Of a stretch of 64,000 nt of DNA, positions 44,445 through 55,976 are shown piece after piece; positions within the stretch are counted from its first letter, which is position 1; each line of letters starts with the position of its first letter. Location: assembly GCA_030686995.1 (NCBI GenBank), contig CM060692.1, forward strand, positions 120,502,796-120,566,795, given 5' to 3'. The translations under genes and the position numbers were made by a program. This DNA comes from Artemisia argyi. Lineage: Eukaryota > Streptophyta > Magnoliopsida > Asterales > Asteraceae. Below the pieces are notes generated by a model. That model was not told the DNA's origin. It searched no databases and saw only the letters and a list, made by a program, of their open reading frames with translations.

Positions 44445-45902
44445 TCATTCCATTGTAAGCATCACATAACCATTTCTTGACAACACTTCAGCATCAATTG
44501 TGAATCTAACCGCTTGGTTTTCAGCAAATCCAACCTCATTCATGATTTGTTTCCATTTTCCAAGCATAACAACATGATCATCAAACTCTTTGACTCTTGA
44601 TTTATCGCTGTATTTTCTTAATACCAGTTCCTTCTCAAAAAGACGAATGCAAATGACACAGCATGACCTTAGTTGGCTCATCAGAATCAATGTAGTTATA
44701 CAGCTTATGTGTTCTAACAAAACCAGATGGTATTGTCTGCCCAAATGTATGAAAGAAAAATTTAAAATTTAAACCAACACAAAATACACAAATGATGTTG
44801 TATCAATATAGTACACACTTACAAGGTAACCCTTCTTGGTAGTGCTTCCAAGCTTCTTAACAAAACTATAACCATCACCAATCAAGTTGTTTGACATGGC
44901 AATCTTTTTGTTTCTTGAAGCAGCGCATTTCTAAAAAACAATACCATATCAAAAACAGAACCAAGTTTACTGAATAGTTTCAGTATAAAATAATTGCAGC
45001 GAATTTTACTACCTTAGTTAGCTTTTTACTAACAGGAGGGTCCTTTCTTTTCTTGGCACATAAAGCATGATTATCAGGTTCAACATTCATATCGGATGGA
45101 AAAACATCATCTTCTTCAAACTTTACAACCTTTTCTGCAACCGGCCCCTATGCACAGTCTCATAAAAGTTTATTGCTTATCGAAACTCATAACAAAAACT
45201 TGATATTTACAAAAACTTAATAGATACCAAAAAAAGTTAATTTTACTAACCAGTGCAAACACCTCACATTTCAAACGAAAATCCGATGAGATCAATGAGA
45301 AAGGTCGAGCTTTTTGCCAAAATGCATATTCTAATAGACATTTATATGTCAGCAAAAATAGAAACAACTACATACTCAGATAATAATAAAAAAATATACC
45401 AAAAACATATAAAGTCTGTTTTTTAAAGTCATATCCTTCAAGGAAACTTTCTGGCAACGACTGCAATCAAATAACACGGAATGATGCAAGTAGGTTAATA
45501 TAAATCAGCAAATTATTTTAGTAGCTATCAAACTTACAAGACCTGGGATTACATTATACCTGTTTTAAAAAACTCATCTTTGACGTCTGTGCAACACATT
45601 TAGTCAGTTCAATTCCATTCGCTATCATTTTAGATCCATTAACACAATTACCATGCTCATCAAAATGGCTGACAAGAACATATTGAGCATTCCTAACGTC
45701 AAATAAAACTACACAACCTTGCTTAAGCCCACTTTCTTCTACACTCTTTTTCCAATCCTTTCCATATATAGGACCAAATTCACCATTAATGACCCGAATC
45801 TTAAACTTATACACCGTATCAACCACCTTTGCGTACAGCCATTCACAGTCTTTACGGTCGGTAAGTTCAAACAATTTCAATGGAACTTTCAAACACTTTC
45901 GC
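44445..45902 (-). pseudogene. B3-domain protein gene, six exons, frameshifted last exon
   Basis: Exons on the minus strand: 45560-45902, 45400-45460, 45251-45330, 45013-45147, 44823-44930, 44445-44736. Every junction has AG acceptor and GT donor and keeps the frame. The first exon encodes a B3-like fold (LYAKVVDTVYKFKIRVINGE, YGKDWKKSVEESGLKQG, VVLFDVRN). A linker follows (SLPESFLEGYDFKK; basic KKRKDPPVSKKLTK), then a second B3-like domain (TIPSGFVRTHKL..GKWKQIMNEVGF). The second domain has a one-base frameshift near 44,650. The start exon is not found: a TAG precedes the first exon in frame, but it sits where an acceptor AG could be. B3 proteins bind DNA as plant transcription factors (REM-like, inferred). 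Confidence 0.6.
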
Positions 45903-46129
45903 TACCATTTTCAAACTTAACTAAAAAGACCATCTGTAAGGTTTTACAAACTTAAAGTTACACAATAGCAGTGCCATTTTAGGGCATAATTTGTTGAAAG
46001 AAACAACATCTTATTGTAAACCAAAAACATAACACTTCAAAACAAAAGTAGATGTTGTGAATTATCCTAAATATATGTATTGCATTAAAGTTTACAAATG
46101 AAGGGTGCTTATCACAATCTGTTGTCAAC

Positions 46130-46335
46130 ATTACCGGGAAAGCTATCATTAAAATTATCAAAAATAACAAAAAAAAAATTGAAATAAAACATCCCTGCTC
46201 AAGAACACTAACTTCTACAAACTCTATTCTTTCCTTTCCATATATGATATGAAAATCTCCATCAATGTACCAAATCTTAAACTAATACACCTTATTCGCC
46301 ACCTTTGCAACTTAAATACAATAAAGTCTGTTCCA
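46130..46335 (-). pseudogene. decayed duplicate of the first B3 exon
   Basis: The minus strand from about 46,330 to 46,130 follows the exon at 45,560-45,902 base by base (GCAAAGGTGG.GAATA.GGTGTAT, ATATATGGAAAGGA, GAGCAGGGATG) but has stops and a T-run expansion. It is a tandem duplicate gone dead. Other bases in 45,903-46,972 contain no gene I can support. Confidence 0.6.
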
Positions 46336-46972
46336 AACTAACATAACTTTAGGGTGGTATTTCAGTTTTCAATAGATAAATTGTTATCACAATCTATAAC
46401 AAATATTACTATGAAAAAAAAAGATAGTAGCAATAAACTAACACCATTGACATAAACAGTTTGGGGCTTTCAAAATTGGCAACAATAAAAGCATGCAACG
46501 CCAATTACTGATTGGGGGTTTCACAATTAAGCAACAATAAGGACATGCAGTATCAAAAATACCATATCTATCCAAATATAGATAATAAATAACTAAAAAA
46601 AAGAATCTAAAGTTGCACACGCGTGTTAAAAAAGCCAAAAAACCATATACATATTTTATATTATCATAATAACAGTAAACCTAAATCAATACTAAACAAA
46701 AAACTCACGTTCTATTTTAGAAGAAGATACGGCGTTTTAGAGATTGGGGGGAACGGGTTTTATTGATCCAAGGGATTTTACTTAGTTTAATAGATATTAG
46801 GTGTATGAGTAATATAAAAACATAAAAAAAACAGTTAACAACAAAATAATTTAATATGTAAAAAATAAATAAAGTTAAGCAATGTATTACACAGACAACT
46901 TTAAAATAAATGTTATTAGTTGCAATTAGAATAACTTAATAAAAAGAAAAATCATGAATTTTCAAATAAAAA

Positions 46973-47327
46973 TTAATCATCGGAAAAAAAGCCTAAATCA
47001 ATCATGTAATCGTCGTCAATATCGTGTCCAGAAGCATTCATCTGCTCAACTAATACTGATGCCATTGTCAATTTTGATATTAGCTTTCTCATGTCACGAA
47101 CACTGATTAGCCGACTTTCATAATAATTCTTAATCCAATCAATGAGCGATCCACTTTCATTTGCATCTGTAAATAATATAAACATAAAGACATAATCATT
47201 GGTTGAGCAAATACTACAAACAACAATATTAGATTAACATATATAAAAAAAAATTACCATGGTTATTTGTTGGTTTAGTTTCATTTGTTTTGTTTGCAGT
47301 TTCCTTCGATGAAGATTTATCATTCAT
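46973..47327 (-). CDS. two-exon gene for an 87-residue protein of unknown function
   Basis: Exon 1 is 47258-47327 (ATG at 47327; MNDKSSSKETANKTNETKPT), with donor CATG|GTAAT. Exon 2 is 46973-47166 after acceptor TTTACAG. The phase-1 junction keeps the frame and the protein ends FFSDD before TAA. The N-terminal third is Ser/Lys/Thr-rich and disordered-looking. The rest is predicted helical and acidic (SLIDWIKNYYESRLISVRDM, RKLISKLTMASVLVEQMNAS). I do not recognise it. It lies upstream of the B3 gene on the same strand and could belong to it as a separate small gene. No damage is visible. Confidence 0.5.
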
Positions 47328-47863
47328 ATTTGATACTTTTGTAGAATAGGTGCAGCCAAAAAATTAGGGTTTCAAGAATACAATTTGGTTTTCTTTTTAT
47401 AATGTAAGTAAAAATAAAAAACATATCTAAATTTACAAATCGTTTTTTATATAGAAAATATACGCATATTAATATACAATATATTTTACTTTAAATACAT
47501 TTAATGCTAACATAAAATTATAAACTAATTTTTTTAAGGAATATATTCTATAAATCGTTTTTAATACAAAAAAAATACGAAAAATAAATTAATTGGTTAT
47601 TAACGAAAACATGATAATTATAACTTCAAATAAACATGTGAATGACATAAATTAAAGACGTAAGTTATAAATATATAATAAATGTAAATGCGTAGAATAA
47701 ATTAATACGTATGTGATTAAATTAATGATTGTAAATAGTACTCAAATATTTGACATATTTAAACAAATTTAACGTTAGATAGTTAATCATATTGCAAACA
47801 CTACAACTGTACGCAAAAAAAAATAAAAATAAAAAAACATGATTCGTGCAAACCACAAAGCAT

Positions 47864-47882
47864 GCCCGCCCATTGGGCGGGC
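47864..47882. other. GC-rich hairpin, candidate Helitron 3' end
   Basis: A perfect stem GCCCGCCC..GGGCGGGC with a three-base loop is followed by TATGACC and then by a TA run. A GC hairpin about ten bases from the end is a Helitron 3' trait, but the CTRR terminus is not intact here. Confidence 0.3.
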
Positions 47883-47888
47883 TATGAC

Positions 47889-47891
<3 letters not shown>

Positions 47892-47982
<91 letters not shown>
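47892..47982. repeat. (AT)n run, about 90 bases
   Basis: Pure dinucleotide repeat directly after the hairpin. The remaining spacer 47,328-48,156 holds no gene. Confidence 0.95.
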
Positions 47983-47984
<2 letters not shown>

Positions 47985-49179
47985 ACAAATATATATAAAA
48001 ATTGATTAAAATACTCCACAAATGTCAAAATCAACAAAGTAAATTAAGATAATACGTCAATTCAACTAAACACAAGACAAAATCCAAATTAAAACACTAG
48101 AATTCAACCAATTATAAAGAAAAACACTAGAATTCAACATAATTGAACATCATTATTGATGAGTGTGTAAATACTCATCATTTTTACCGTATTTTAACTG
48201 CCAAAACACGAGAAAACACTCAAGAATGCATCAAAATAATGAAAATATCCCAAAGATCGTGTTTTATATGTTTGAGATGCAAAATGATTGAAAACAAAAG
48301 AAAAACGAACAAAGTTTGCATAATTGGCAGTTTCAGTCCCCAACTTTCAAAATTTGTCAAAACTAGTCCCTAAGCTTTTATTTTGATAGAAAAGTCAAAC
48401 CAAGTCTTTAAAAATCAAAATTTACCGAATAATGATCTTTGGGTGAAAATCTTTCAAAATGTACAAGTTTGCATCTTTGGTCCCTCAAGTTTTACAATTT
48501 GGCGAATCTAGTCCCCGAGAATTTCAATTTTTGGGAAACAAACTTTATTGGTCCTTGGTAATTGGAATGTGGCAAAAAATCACCCTTGTGATAACTTTGG
48601 AGAATGGGCAGATTTGGCCCTTCGATTTTCAACAAGCTACAATTTGGTCCTTGTGCTTATGAAATACTAAAACAAACGGACCCTTGGTATTATACAAACC
48701 CAAAAGCCATGTCCATTCTAACCCATCACCACTCCTTGGGCCCAAAATCTACTCCTAGCCCACCAAACACCCACGTCCAAAAACTTACCTAAACCTAATA
48801 TACGTTTTAATAAAACGTTTCCCAGATCCTTGACCAGTCAACTAACACACCCCACCCCCACTATCTTCAACCTATCCCTCCTTTACCCAGAATATCAACC
48901 CCTCCACCCTTTTCCAGTTACACGCCAAACCCTCACATGATACCACCCTATCACGGGTATCCACTCCAAGTCATCCTCCACTCACACCTTCTCCAAGACA
49001 TCACAAACCGTACCTACCCACATCAATTTGGCGCCTAAATTGAGTTTAACGGCTGTGATCATCACAACTCCTATCCTAGGGAAGGAAATTGTTCAAGAAG
49101 GCAAAAAGTGTGGTCCATAGTTGTTTTCACACAAAGAGGAAGAATCCAAGAGAAAGAAAAAAAAAACCTAGTGTACTAG

Positions 49180-49187
49180 TATAAAAA
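49180..49187 (+). promoter_or_regulatory. TATA box of element D LTR
   Basis: TATAAAAA, about 1,020 bases into the LTR, preceded by a purine-rich stretch with AAAAAAAAACC. Confidence 0.5.
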
Positions 49188-50464
49188 GATGTTGAATGTA
49201 GCCACACTTGGCAGTTAGTTTTTAGTCTTGAATTAGGTTTTAGTAACAATCAGTCAATTAAGTAGGGTTGTAGTTTTAACTCTAGTCTTTAATTTTATTT
49301 TCAGTTTTAAAAACTTGTTATGATTTCCTTGTATTTGATTTTAGATTAATACAATTTAAATTCCCTTAAAAAGTTCCTTTCAGCTTATTGGTTACTGTTT
49401 ATATATGGTTTCTGTTTGCTTAATCAGTTTGGAGTTAACTCAGTTTATAATTTAGTTGAAGTTTTAGCTTAACTAGTAGTTTGGAAGTTAGGGTTGGCAT
49501 TTTTAATAATGGCCTAATTTAGATGGGTACCTGCTTAAGCGCCTGCAGTTCCAGATCTTGCCCAAACACCCTCAATTCAGCAGCTTGTACGAGCTCATTA
49601 TAAGCTCAAACTTGGCACTCCGTATGTTCAGCTGCTCACTGAGATAAGTTAATTTTTTTAGAATTTTTACATTAGCTTTGACTAGTTTTTGGCAGCCTCT
49701 AAAATACTCCCGTAGGCCTTTTTGGAACTGTTTGTTTAAGCTTGAATTTAACTGTTGGGATAATTTGGTGGTTGCGGTTGCTTAAATTTAATATAGCCTT
49801 GTTTTTCATTAGTTAATTAGGCTAGGTTTAGGTTATTTGCAGCTCTTCTAGTATAATCTACGCTTGTTGTGAAATTTTAAAGTTCAATGTTAGGCTTATT
49901 CTTGAGCCTGAAATTCACCATGGCCTGCTGCAATAGCAGCCTACACGCCTCACCAGCCCCCTTTTGATCTTATTTTAGATTAGTTTAAGTAATTTTCAGA
50001 CTTCCCATTTAGGTTTGTAAGTAGATAGTAGTCTAGTGATTATAAACTTTTAGCTTAATTCAGTATCTAGAGGTCAGTTGGGTGGCTTATTTGTGGGATG
50101 AAAAACAGCCCTCATTGGCTTGTTTGGTTAGTTAATTGTTAGTTGAGCCTGTTGATTTCCTTTTTGTTCCTTGTGTATAATTACTCGTTGTTTATCTGTG
50201 CTTGTCTGGTTACCATTTATCTCTTTTGAACTTGTGATTCTAAGATGTTAACTTAGGATTAGCTTATCTCTAGCTTGTGCCACTTTTGGTTTAACTTATC
50301 ATTTTTAGTGTTATATATAACTGATGGAATAGCTAGCTTATTTCTGAGTTTTTTTATTGATTTTCAAGAAAATGCTTCTGCAAAAGTTTATCATCCTAGC
50401 TTATAATTAATTTTGCAAAATGGAAAAACCAAAAAAAAATGTTGTAAAAATTCGGGGGTTGGTC

Positions 50465-50531
50465 AGACTTGAACCCTGGTCGACAGCTTTCACACAGCCA
50501 CATAACAACACGACAATCACCATCTGTGCTA
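50465..50531 (-). other. tRNA-like module inside the element D LTR
   Basis: On the minus strand TAGCACAGATGGTG resembles an A box and GGGTTCAAGTCTGACC a B box, 45 bases apart. Not a functional tRNA by eye. Together with 31,655 it is the second such relic in the window. Confidence 0.4.
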
Positions 50532-51320
50532 GCTGTTTCTTATCGTAGTTTGTTTTAGTTAAATATTTAATATAGTATTAGTGTTACTAGCTTATTATCA
50601 TATTCAGCTTTTAGGACTGCTTTTTAACTGCTTATTTGTACTTCTTTTGCAAATTTTTTATTTTTCTCAGCTTCTTTATTAGATAATAAACTTGTACAAA
50701 AATTTTCGTAATTTTCTAAATAGTGTTGCTATTTTTCTAAGATTTATTTTATTAATTTTGTTTTTAATTCATTGTAAAAAAATATAAAGTCTAAAAAATA
50801 TTTTTCTTTTTCCAAAAATTTTCCTTTATCATTAGGATCGTAGAAATGTAATTTTTATGTCCGATGGGTTAGCGTAGCTCAAATTCCACTTTTTCTTTTG
50901 CGCCTCGCATTTATTTTTAATTAACTTTCGCGTTTTAAACTTAGCTTACGTTTTAAGGCTCCCTATTTCCCTATCATGTTTTCCGTAGTAGATTTTAAGT
51001 TTAACTTTTCATTCCTTGTTTGAATTCATGTTTTAGTTGCGTTAATTTTAATTTTCGTACATTATTTGCAATTTAGCGTAATTCGACATTTCCAAATAAT
51101 CAAAACCATTCCTTACAAGCATTTTAATCTCGAATCTCACACGATATTGTCAATTCACACCTCGTTGGGACACGACCCGGGTAATCACTTACCCGGTATC
51201 ACATATATATTGTATTCACGAGTCTTTACAAGTCTCCCTTTTCCTAAAGGTTGATTGGTAAACTCCACTCACGTCTACCTTGTATATTTTTTATACGCAC
51301 TCAAAAACGCAACATCAAAA

Positions 51321-51338
51321 TGGCGCCGTTGCCGGGGA
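51321..51338 (+). other. primer binding site of element D
   Basis: TGGCGCCGTTGCCGGGGA, the canonical Athila site. Confidence 0.95.
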
Positions 51339-51813
51339 GGTTGTGTTGCGACAATATCGTTATGATTTCAATGATTAGTGACTTGTAGAACCTTCGTCAA
51401 AAAGTTATCGTTTTCAAAAACTTATAAAACACAAAAAAAATATTTTCCTTTTCTTTTGTATATATATCTATCATATAAAAAAATACAAAAACATTTTCGT
51501 TTTTTCTTGTAAAACAAAAAAAATAAACATAAAACACATCGCCGAGAACCAAGGCTGAACACCTACCAACTGGGGGTGTGAACATTAATAAGTTCCCAAA
51601 CAAAAGATTAAAACTTGCCATTGTATCCTTGTAAATTGGTGTACCTTTTTCAAAGGAGCCATTTACATTGTGATTATTGGTTTAAGTTCACCATTGTCTT
51701 TTTGAGTTGGTCTCGTTTTAATTGATGTGTTTTTCAAAAAATCCAAAAATATTTTTTCTTACCCTCTATCCGTTTGATTCTACCTTCTTATACCCCTCTC
51801 ATGTATAATTCTT

Positions 51814-52515
51814 ATGGCGTCTCTCGGCTACACGTGTTTTCACTGTAAAAGCCCGATTGAGAATGGCTATCGTTGTTTCCGGTGTATTTGTGAGAAGTGT
51901 GGAAATAATTGTAGTAACAAATTTTGTACCACATGCAATTTGTTCATAAGTCCAAATTCTCTCGATGATTCACCGAATTCTTCCAACTACCCATCACTGC
52001 CTGAGATACGTGCTATTAATGACAAACCATCAAGAATTGATCATAACCTTTCAGGATTTACGGTTAAAGGTTTGTCAAGAAAACGTACAGAGCATAGAGC
52101 AGTGACTGAAAAGAACAACTTGCCTAATCTTCACGTTTTTCAAGAACAAAAACCAGAGACCATAACGGAAGTGGTGGAAATTCCTAGCTCTCAGAGCACA
52201 CCACTTGTCCCACCTCTGACTTTTATTCCTTGTGTCGGTTGTGGTGAGCCGCTTTTCGGGTTACCATGTCGTTGGTGTACATGTGAACGATGTGGTAATG
52301 ATATTCAAAACGGAAGTTGTTTGTTTTGTGGTTCGAGTAATTCATTCGCTTACGATTCTAATCCGAGCTTTTGCAATGAGCCACAAAACAATTTCATTTC
52401 ATATGAGCATAATCCGTATTATCAAAATTGCAATGCCGAATCGTTTCAAAATGCACCAACTTCACAACAATACGGTTGTGAATATTGTGCACTAGGTTTT
52501 ATTGGTTGTATTTAA
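51814..52515 (+). CDS. Cys-rich zinc-ribbon-like ORF of element D
   Basis: 233 residues from ATG 51814. Two Cys-rich blocks are separated by a Ser/Pro/Glu-rich linker: CFHCKSPIENGYRCFRCICE with CGNNCSNKFCTTC at the N-terminus, and CVGCGEPLFGLPCRWCTCER with CGNDIQNGSCLFC from about residue 140. A further CEYCALGFIGC lies at the end, after an Asn/Tyr/Phe-rich stretch. The paired CxxC spacing suggests several zinc ribbons. I have seen such Cys-rich frames in Asteraceae retroelements of the LARD/Athila kind; no enzyme domain is present. It lies 480 bases after the primer site, the gag position. The intact frame suggests recent or selected coding. Confidence 0.6.
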   Translation: MASLGYTCFHCKSPIENGYRCFRCICEKCGNNCSNKFCTTCNLFISPNSLDDSPNSSNYPSLPEIRAINDKPSRIDHNLSGFTVKGLSRKRTEHRAVTEKNNLPNLHVFQEQKPETITEVVEIPSSQSTPLVPPLTFIPCVGCGEPLFGLPCRWCTCERCGNDIQNGSCLFCGSSNSFAYDSNPSFCNEPQNNFISYEHNPYYQNCNAESFQNAPTSQQYGCEYCALGFIGCI

Positions 52516-53076
52516 CGCATGAGCCACTATTTACAATCCCTATGGTTGTGCCAGGCATGGCATAGGAGGAGATAAGAGCTCATAGGATTGGGGAATTAAG
52601 TGCGCCACCCCATGAATGATATTAAGGAATACAATCTGTCATCCACGCAACTATAACAAGTAATTAACGTGTAAAAGATATCTAGGGAGTAGTGAAATCT
52701 AAGTAAACACAACTTCTCCACTTATTGCTCACAACCTTAGTTAATTTAGTTCATTTTCATTTTTAGTATTTTATTTTGATTGCATCTTTAGTATTGGGTT
52801 AGTTGACTAGCAACTAATTCCGCCCAAATCCTTCAAAACCCGAGATTTTTACTTGCTTTTCATAAAATATAAAAATACAAAAATAATCATCCCTCATCTT
52901 TAGAACTAGTATTTAGGTTTTCTAATCCTAGCGACACTATTCCTAGCTGAACGATCAATCCCCCGGTACTTGTCACTATACTATACTACAACGATCAGGT
53001 ACACTGCCTGGTGGGGGTTGTAAACTTCTCAAGATCCCTTGAGAGGTAAAGCCTGGTGCGATTCCCACGTATCAAG
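52516..53076 (+). repeat. element E: partial LTR (R/U5-like) ending at a primer site
   Basis: Non-coding sequence ending CCCACGTATCA, four bases before a primer site, so it should be the tail of an LTR. It contains GGTACTTGTCACTATACTATACTACAACG-type sequence and CTAGCGACACTATTCC. The U3 start is not found: the sequence runs straight back into the element D ORF. Either the 5' LTR is truncated or D and E recombined. Confidence 0.45.
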
Positions 53077-53080
53077 TTTT

Positions 53081-53099
53081 TGGCGCCGCAGCCCGGGGA
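53081..53099 (+). other. primer binding site of element E
   Basis: TGGCGCCGCAGCCCGGGGA, a variant of the Athila site, 1.76 kb after the element D site on the same strand. Confidence 0.85.
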
Positions 53100-53253
53100 A
53101 TAGTTATTGTTTAGGTTAGAATCTCTTTTTATTAGGTCTACTTGCTAGATTCCTTTCTAGTAAGATTTTATTTTTATTTTTTAGGATTTCTTTAGTCTAT
53201 CTTTTTCTTTGTGTGTTTGTTCAGAATTTCCATTGACTCTTCCGTTCACCATT

Positions 53254-54390
53254 ATGGAGTACGCGAATACACCATACCACCAACCACAAAGGCCATTCTA
53301 CCCTATTGACATCTCGAATTTCAAACAATATCGAGATGAACCCATATATGATACATGGACTCGTTTTAGAAATTTACTCCGAAAATTCCCTCATCATAGT
53401 TTCGCTTTAGCATTCCTAACCCGAACCTTTTACTATCGTGTTGGCCAATATGACCAAATGCGCATTGAGGATTTTGCCAATGGGGACTTTAGGGAATTAA
53501 GTGCTGAAGAAGCATGGGATGCCATAGAAGATTGTGCCCAATATTATTATAGGGTAGACAACCCAACAAACGTTAGTACAAGTCAATTGAATATAAATTT
53601 CCAGGATCATGAAACAAGTTTGTTTGGGGATGAATATATTAGTGTTGAGATACCTAAGTGGTTGTCATGTAATGCCATAGTACAAAACAAACACATAGGT
53701 AATCCAGATAAAATGGAGGATGAGGTAAGTAACGTAAGCCCATCAAGTACCCCACAAGTCCTACCATCATTTGAGGCATACACACCGCCCGTGACTTACC
53801 CGGAAAAAGTAGAGGAGACAACAGGAACCCCAATAGAGGTAGAACCTTTGAACCAAACACAACTAGAAGAAATAGTTTTGAATACTTGTAGTCATAACCT
53901 TTCTTTTAGTTCTATGGAAGTTCCTAGTTTTGATGAACTGGAGCCTTAACCAAAACCGTTACCTAATTTTCCATCTTTAGATGAGAATTTAGGGATTGAA
54001 AAAGGTCCCGATCCACCCATCAAACCATATGGAGTGGAAGCTAGTGTAAGAGTGAACCATGACCTTACAAACTTACATGACCCATTCATAATTGATCACA
54101 AGAAACATTATGGGTTTAAACCAGGTTTATTAGGTCAAGATGGATCCCCAAATAGTAATCTCTTGAAGTTTATTGAAAATGATCCCTTTCTAGGAGAAAA
54201 TCTTAATCCACCCATTAACCCGATTGAATCAGGTAAGGTTATGATGATAGGAGCACACCCCTTTGAGCATATAATTCATCCACCACTCTTTCCTCACATG
54301 GCATATTCACACCCTAAGGGTGTGTATCGCTACTTTCACCCACACTTGATCCTAAATGTAGGGAAAACCTCCCCTATTTCCGTTAAATAA
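53254..54390 (+). pseudogene. element E gag-like ORF, one stop
   Basis: The probable start is the second Met (MEYANTPYHQPQRPFYPIDI) after a 5' extension. It then reads DEPIYDTWTRFRNLLRKFPH and FANGDFRELSAEEAWDAIED, similar to the gag core of Athila-like elements (shortened), and a long Pro/Glu-rich linker with PIEVEPLNQTQLEEIVLNTC. TAA at 53947-53949 (CAA with C-to-T) interrupts it. The same frame continues as KPLPNFPSLDENLGIEKGPD, KKHYGFKPGLLG and PKGVYRYFHPHLI to a stop at 54390. No pol follows, so the element is a non-autonomous, LARD-like derivative. Confidence 0.65.
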
Positions 54391-55236
54391 GGGTAGAGTC
54401 AGGCTCGTGACTCGAACAAAAACAAGCGCTTATTGGGAGGCAACCCAAGCTTTATTTGTTTGTTTGTTTGTTTCTATTTGTTTCCGTATGCATGTTTTAT
54501 TTTTGTTGTTTGTGGCTCATGTTTCAAAGTAAATTGTGAAAATGCTTTATTTTGTTTTTAACTTCGTCTTAATTACATATAAAGGTATTTTGCAAAAGAT
54601 AAGTGTAAGGGAGATCCAAATTTGTTTATAAGAACGAAATTGAGCATGAACCACAACAATATTAAATGAACATGTGTATTAGTAATTGTTTGAGTCAAAT
54701 GCTTGTATCGAGTCATAATGAAGTTTTGCAGGATTTTCCAGGAAGTAGGACCAAGTTTTTCCAGAAACTTAACATAAGAATTTCTGCAGGTCACTTCTGA
54801 CGGCGTCACGAGTAAACTCTTGACGGCATCACGTGTAAAAATCTGGAAATTTTACCGGTTTTGTTTTTCTAACGGAGTCTTATGGTTTTTGTGAATTATT
54901 AAGTTTTATAATCTCCAAGAAATCTGCAAACTTCATTCCACAAGAATTATATCTTATTTTGTTTTCTAGGATTTAGTAACTTATATAGGATGCCGCCGAT
55001 TTTACGCGAGGTTGTCTTGTCTATTTTCTCAGGATTTACAGGTTATGTATGACAAGAAGATGATTATTATTCTGGAAGGGAAGCTTTGATTGTTCATTTT
55101 CTTGGAGGAAGATTTAACCTGGTCACCTTATTATCCATACCGAGCGAATCAGGGGAGTATTTGATTTCATTCTTTTTACTTATTTCACTTTTACATACTT
55201 TACTTGAACATTGGGGACAATGTTCATCTAAAGTGT
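54391..55236 (+). other. non-coding internal region of element E
   Basis: It begins with TTATTGGGAGGCAACCCAAGC, a phrase typical of Athila-like internal DNA, then TTTG repeats and two GACGGC(G/A)TCACG phrases. No ORF. Near the end, ACATTGGGGACAATGT is a short palindromic motif common just before the PPT in this group. Confidence 0.5.
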
Positions 55237-55252
55237 AAGGGGAGGGGTAAAA
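55237..55252 (+). other. polypurine tract of element E
   Basis: TAAGGGGAGGGGTAAAA directly before TGATGATACC, the likely start of the 3' LTR. Confidence 0.7.
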
Positions 55253-55976
55253 TGATGATACCTTACAAATACACTTTCGCTTGAGTTTGTTTGTTTGATA
55301 GTAGATGTGTAATAAAACTATGAGAAATACTTGTTAGTGCAATTTTAGCGCCAAATTTAAAATTTTTTACAACATCTAGGAGTGAAACTTTAGCCATAGC
55401 AAGCGTCTCATGGATAGGAGATTGTATGACTAGCACATAACCGTATATTCAGAAAAATTTTCCACCCAAATATGTGAGGTTCGCCTTTAGATTTGATAGG
55501 AAAAGCATTTACTATTAGTGCTTATGAGTGTACCGGTAGCATTTAGATTCTAGAACTTGCGTTAGTAATGCATCCCGAGACCGCTAGTGAGACTACATTC
55601 GTGTGGTAGGATTTACTACATGATAAGAGGCATTAGGATCACCCTTGTGTTAAACCCGTATCATAATTACTTGACCATTTAAGTCATATTACTTGGCTAG
55701 TTAAGTCAACTAATTTTTCCCACACCCTTAGCGTTGTACTCATTTTTAGTACACGAAACCCCTAGTACACCCCTCCGAGCCTATCTTTTCGTTTCTAACT
55801 TTAAGCATTTTACTTAAAGGAAGAATTTGTTACACCCCACTTAAATGTACACCCAAATCGCCTTAGCCTTCCGTGTATGCGCTCATTTTTAGTGCATTAT
55901 TGTTATTTGTTAAACCCTAAGTTAACTATCTAATTGATTACATGGTTGCTAAGTTGAGTCATATCCTTGTACATAT
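55253..55976 (+). repeat. element E: U3 part of the 3' LTR
   Basis: 724 bases starting TGATGATACCTTAC, non-coding, cut by the LTR of element F at 55,977. Its R/U5 half lies beyond the right edge if element F is complete. Confidence 0.5.

Larger units (their letters stand above)
48157..51317 (+). repeat. element D: Athila-like 5' LTR
   Basis: It starts TGATGAGTGTGTAAATACTC and ends CGCAACATCA, three bases before an Athila primer site; length 3,161 bp. The tip folds as a hairpin (GATGAGT..ACTCATC), as does the element A LTR (GATGTGTG..CACACATC). U3 (about 1 kb) has repeated TTGGTCC / TAGTCCC sites; a TATA box, AGTATAAAAAGATG, lies at 49,180. The R-U5 region is long, AT-rich and non-coding, with a tRNA-like module at 50,465-50,531. 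No partner LTR is found. Confidence 0.75.

Noticed and set aside
48157..51317. Host protein genes in 48-51 kb
   Set aside because: Only short AT-rich frames; LTR ends, TATA box and primer site explain the region as one LTR.
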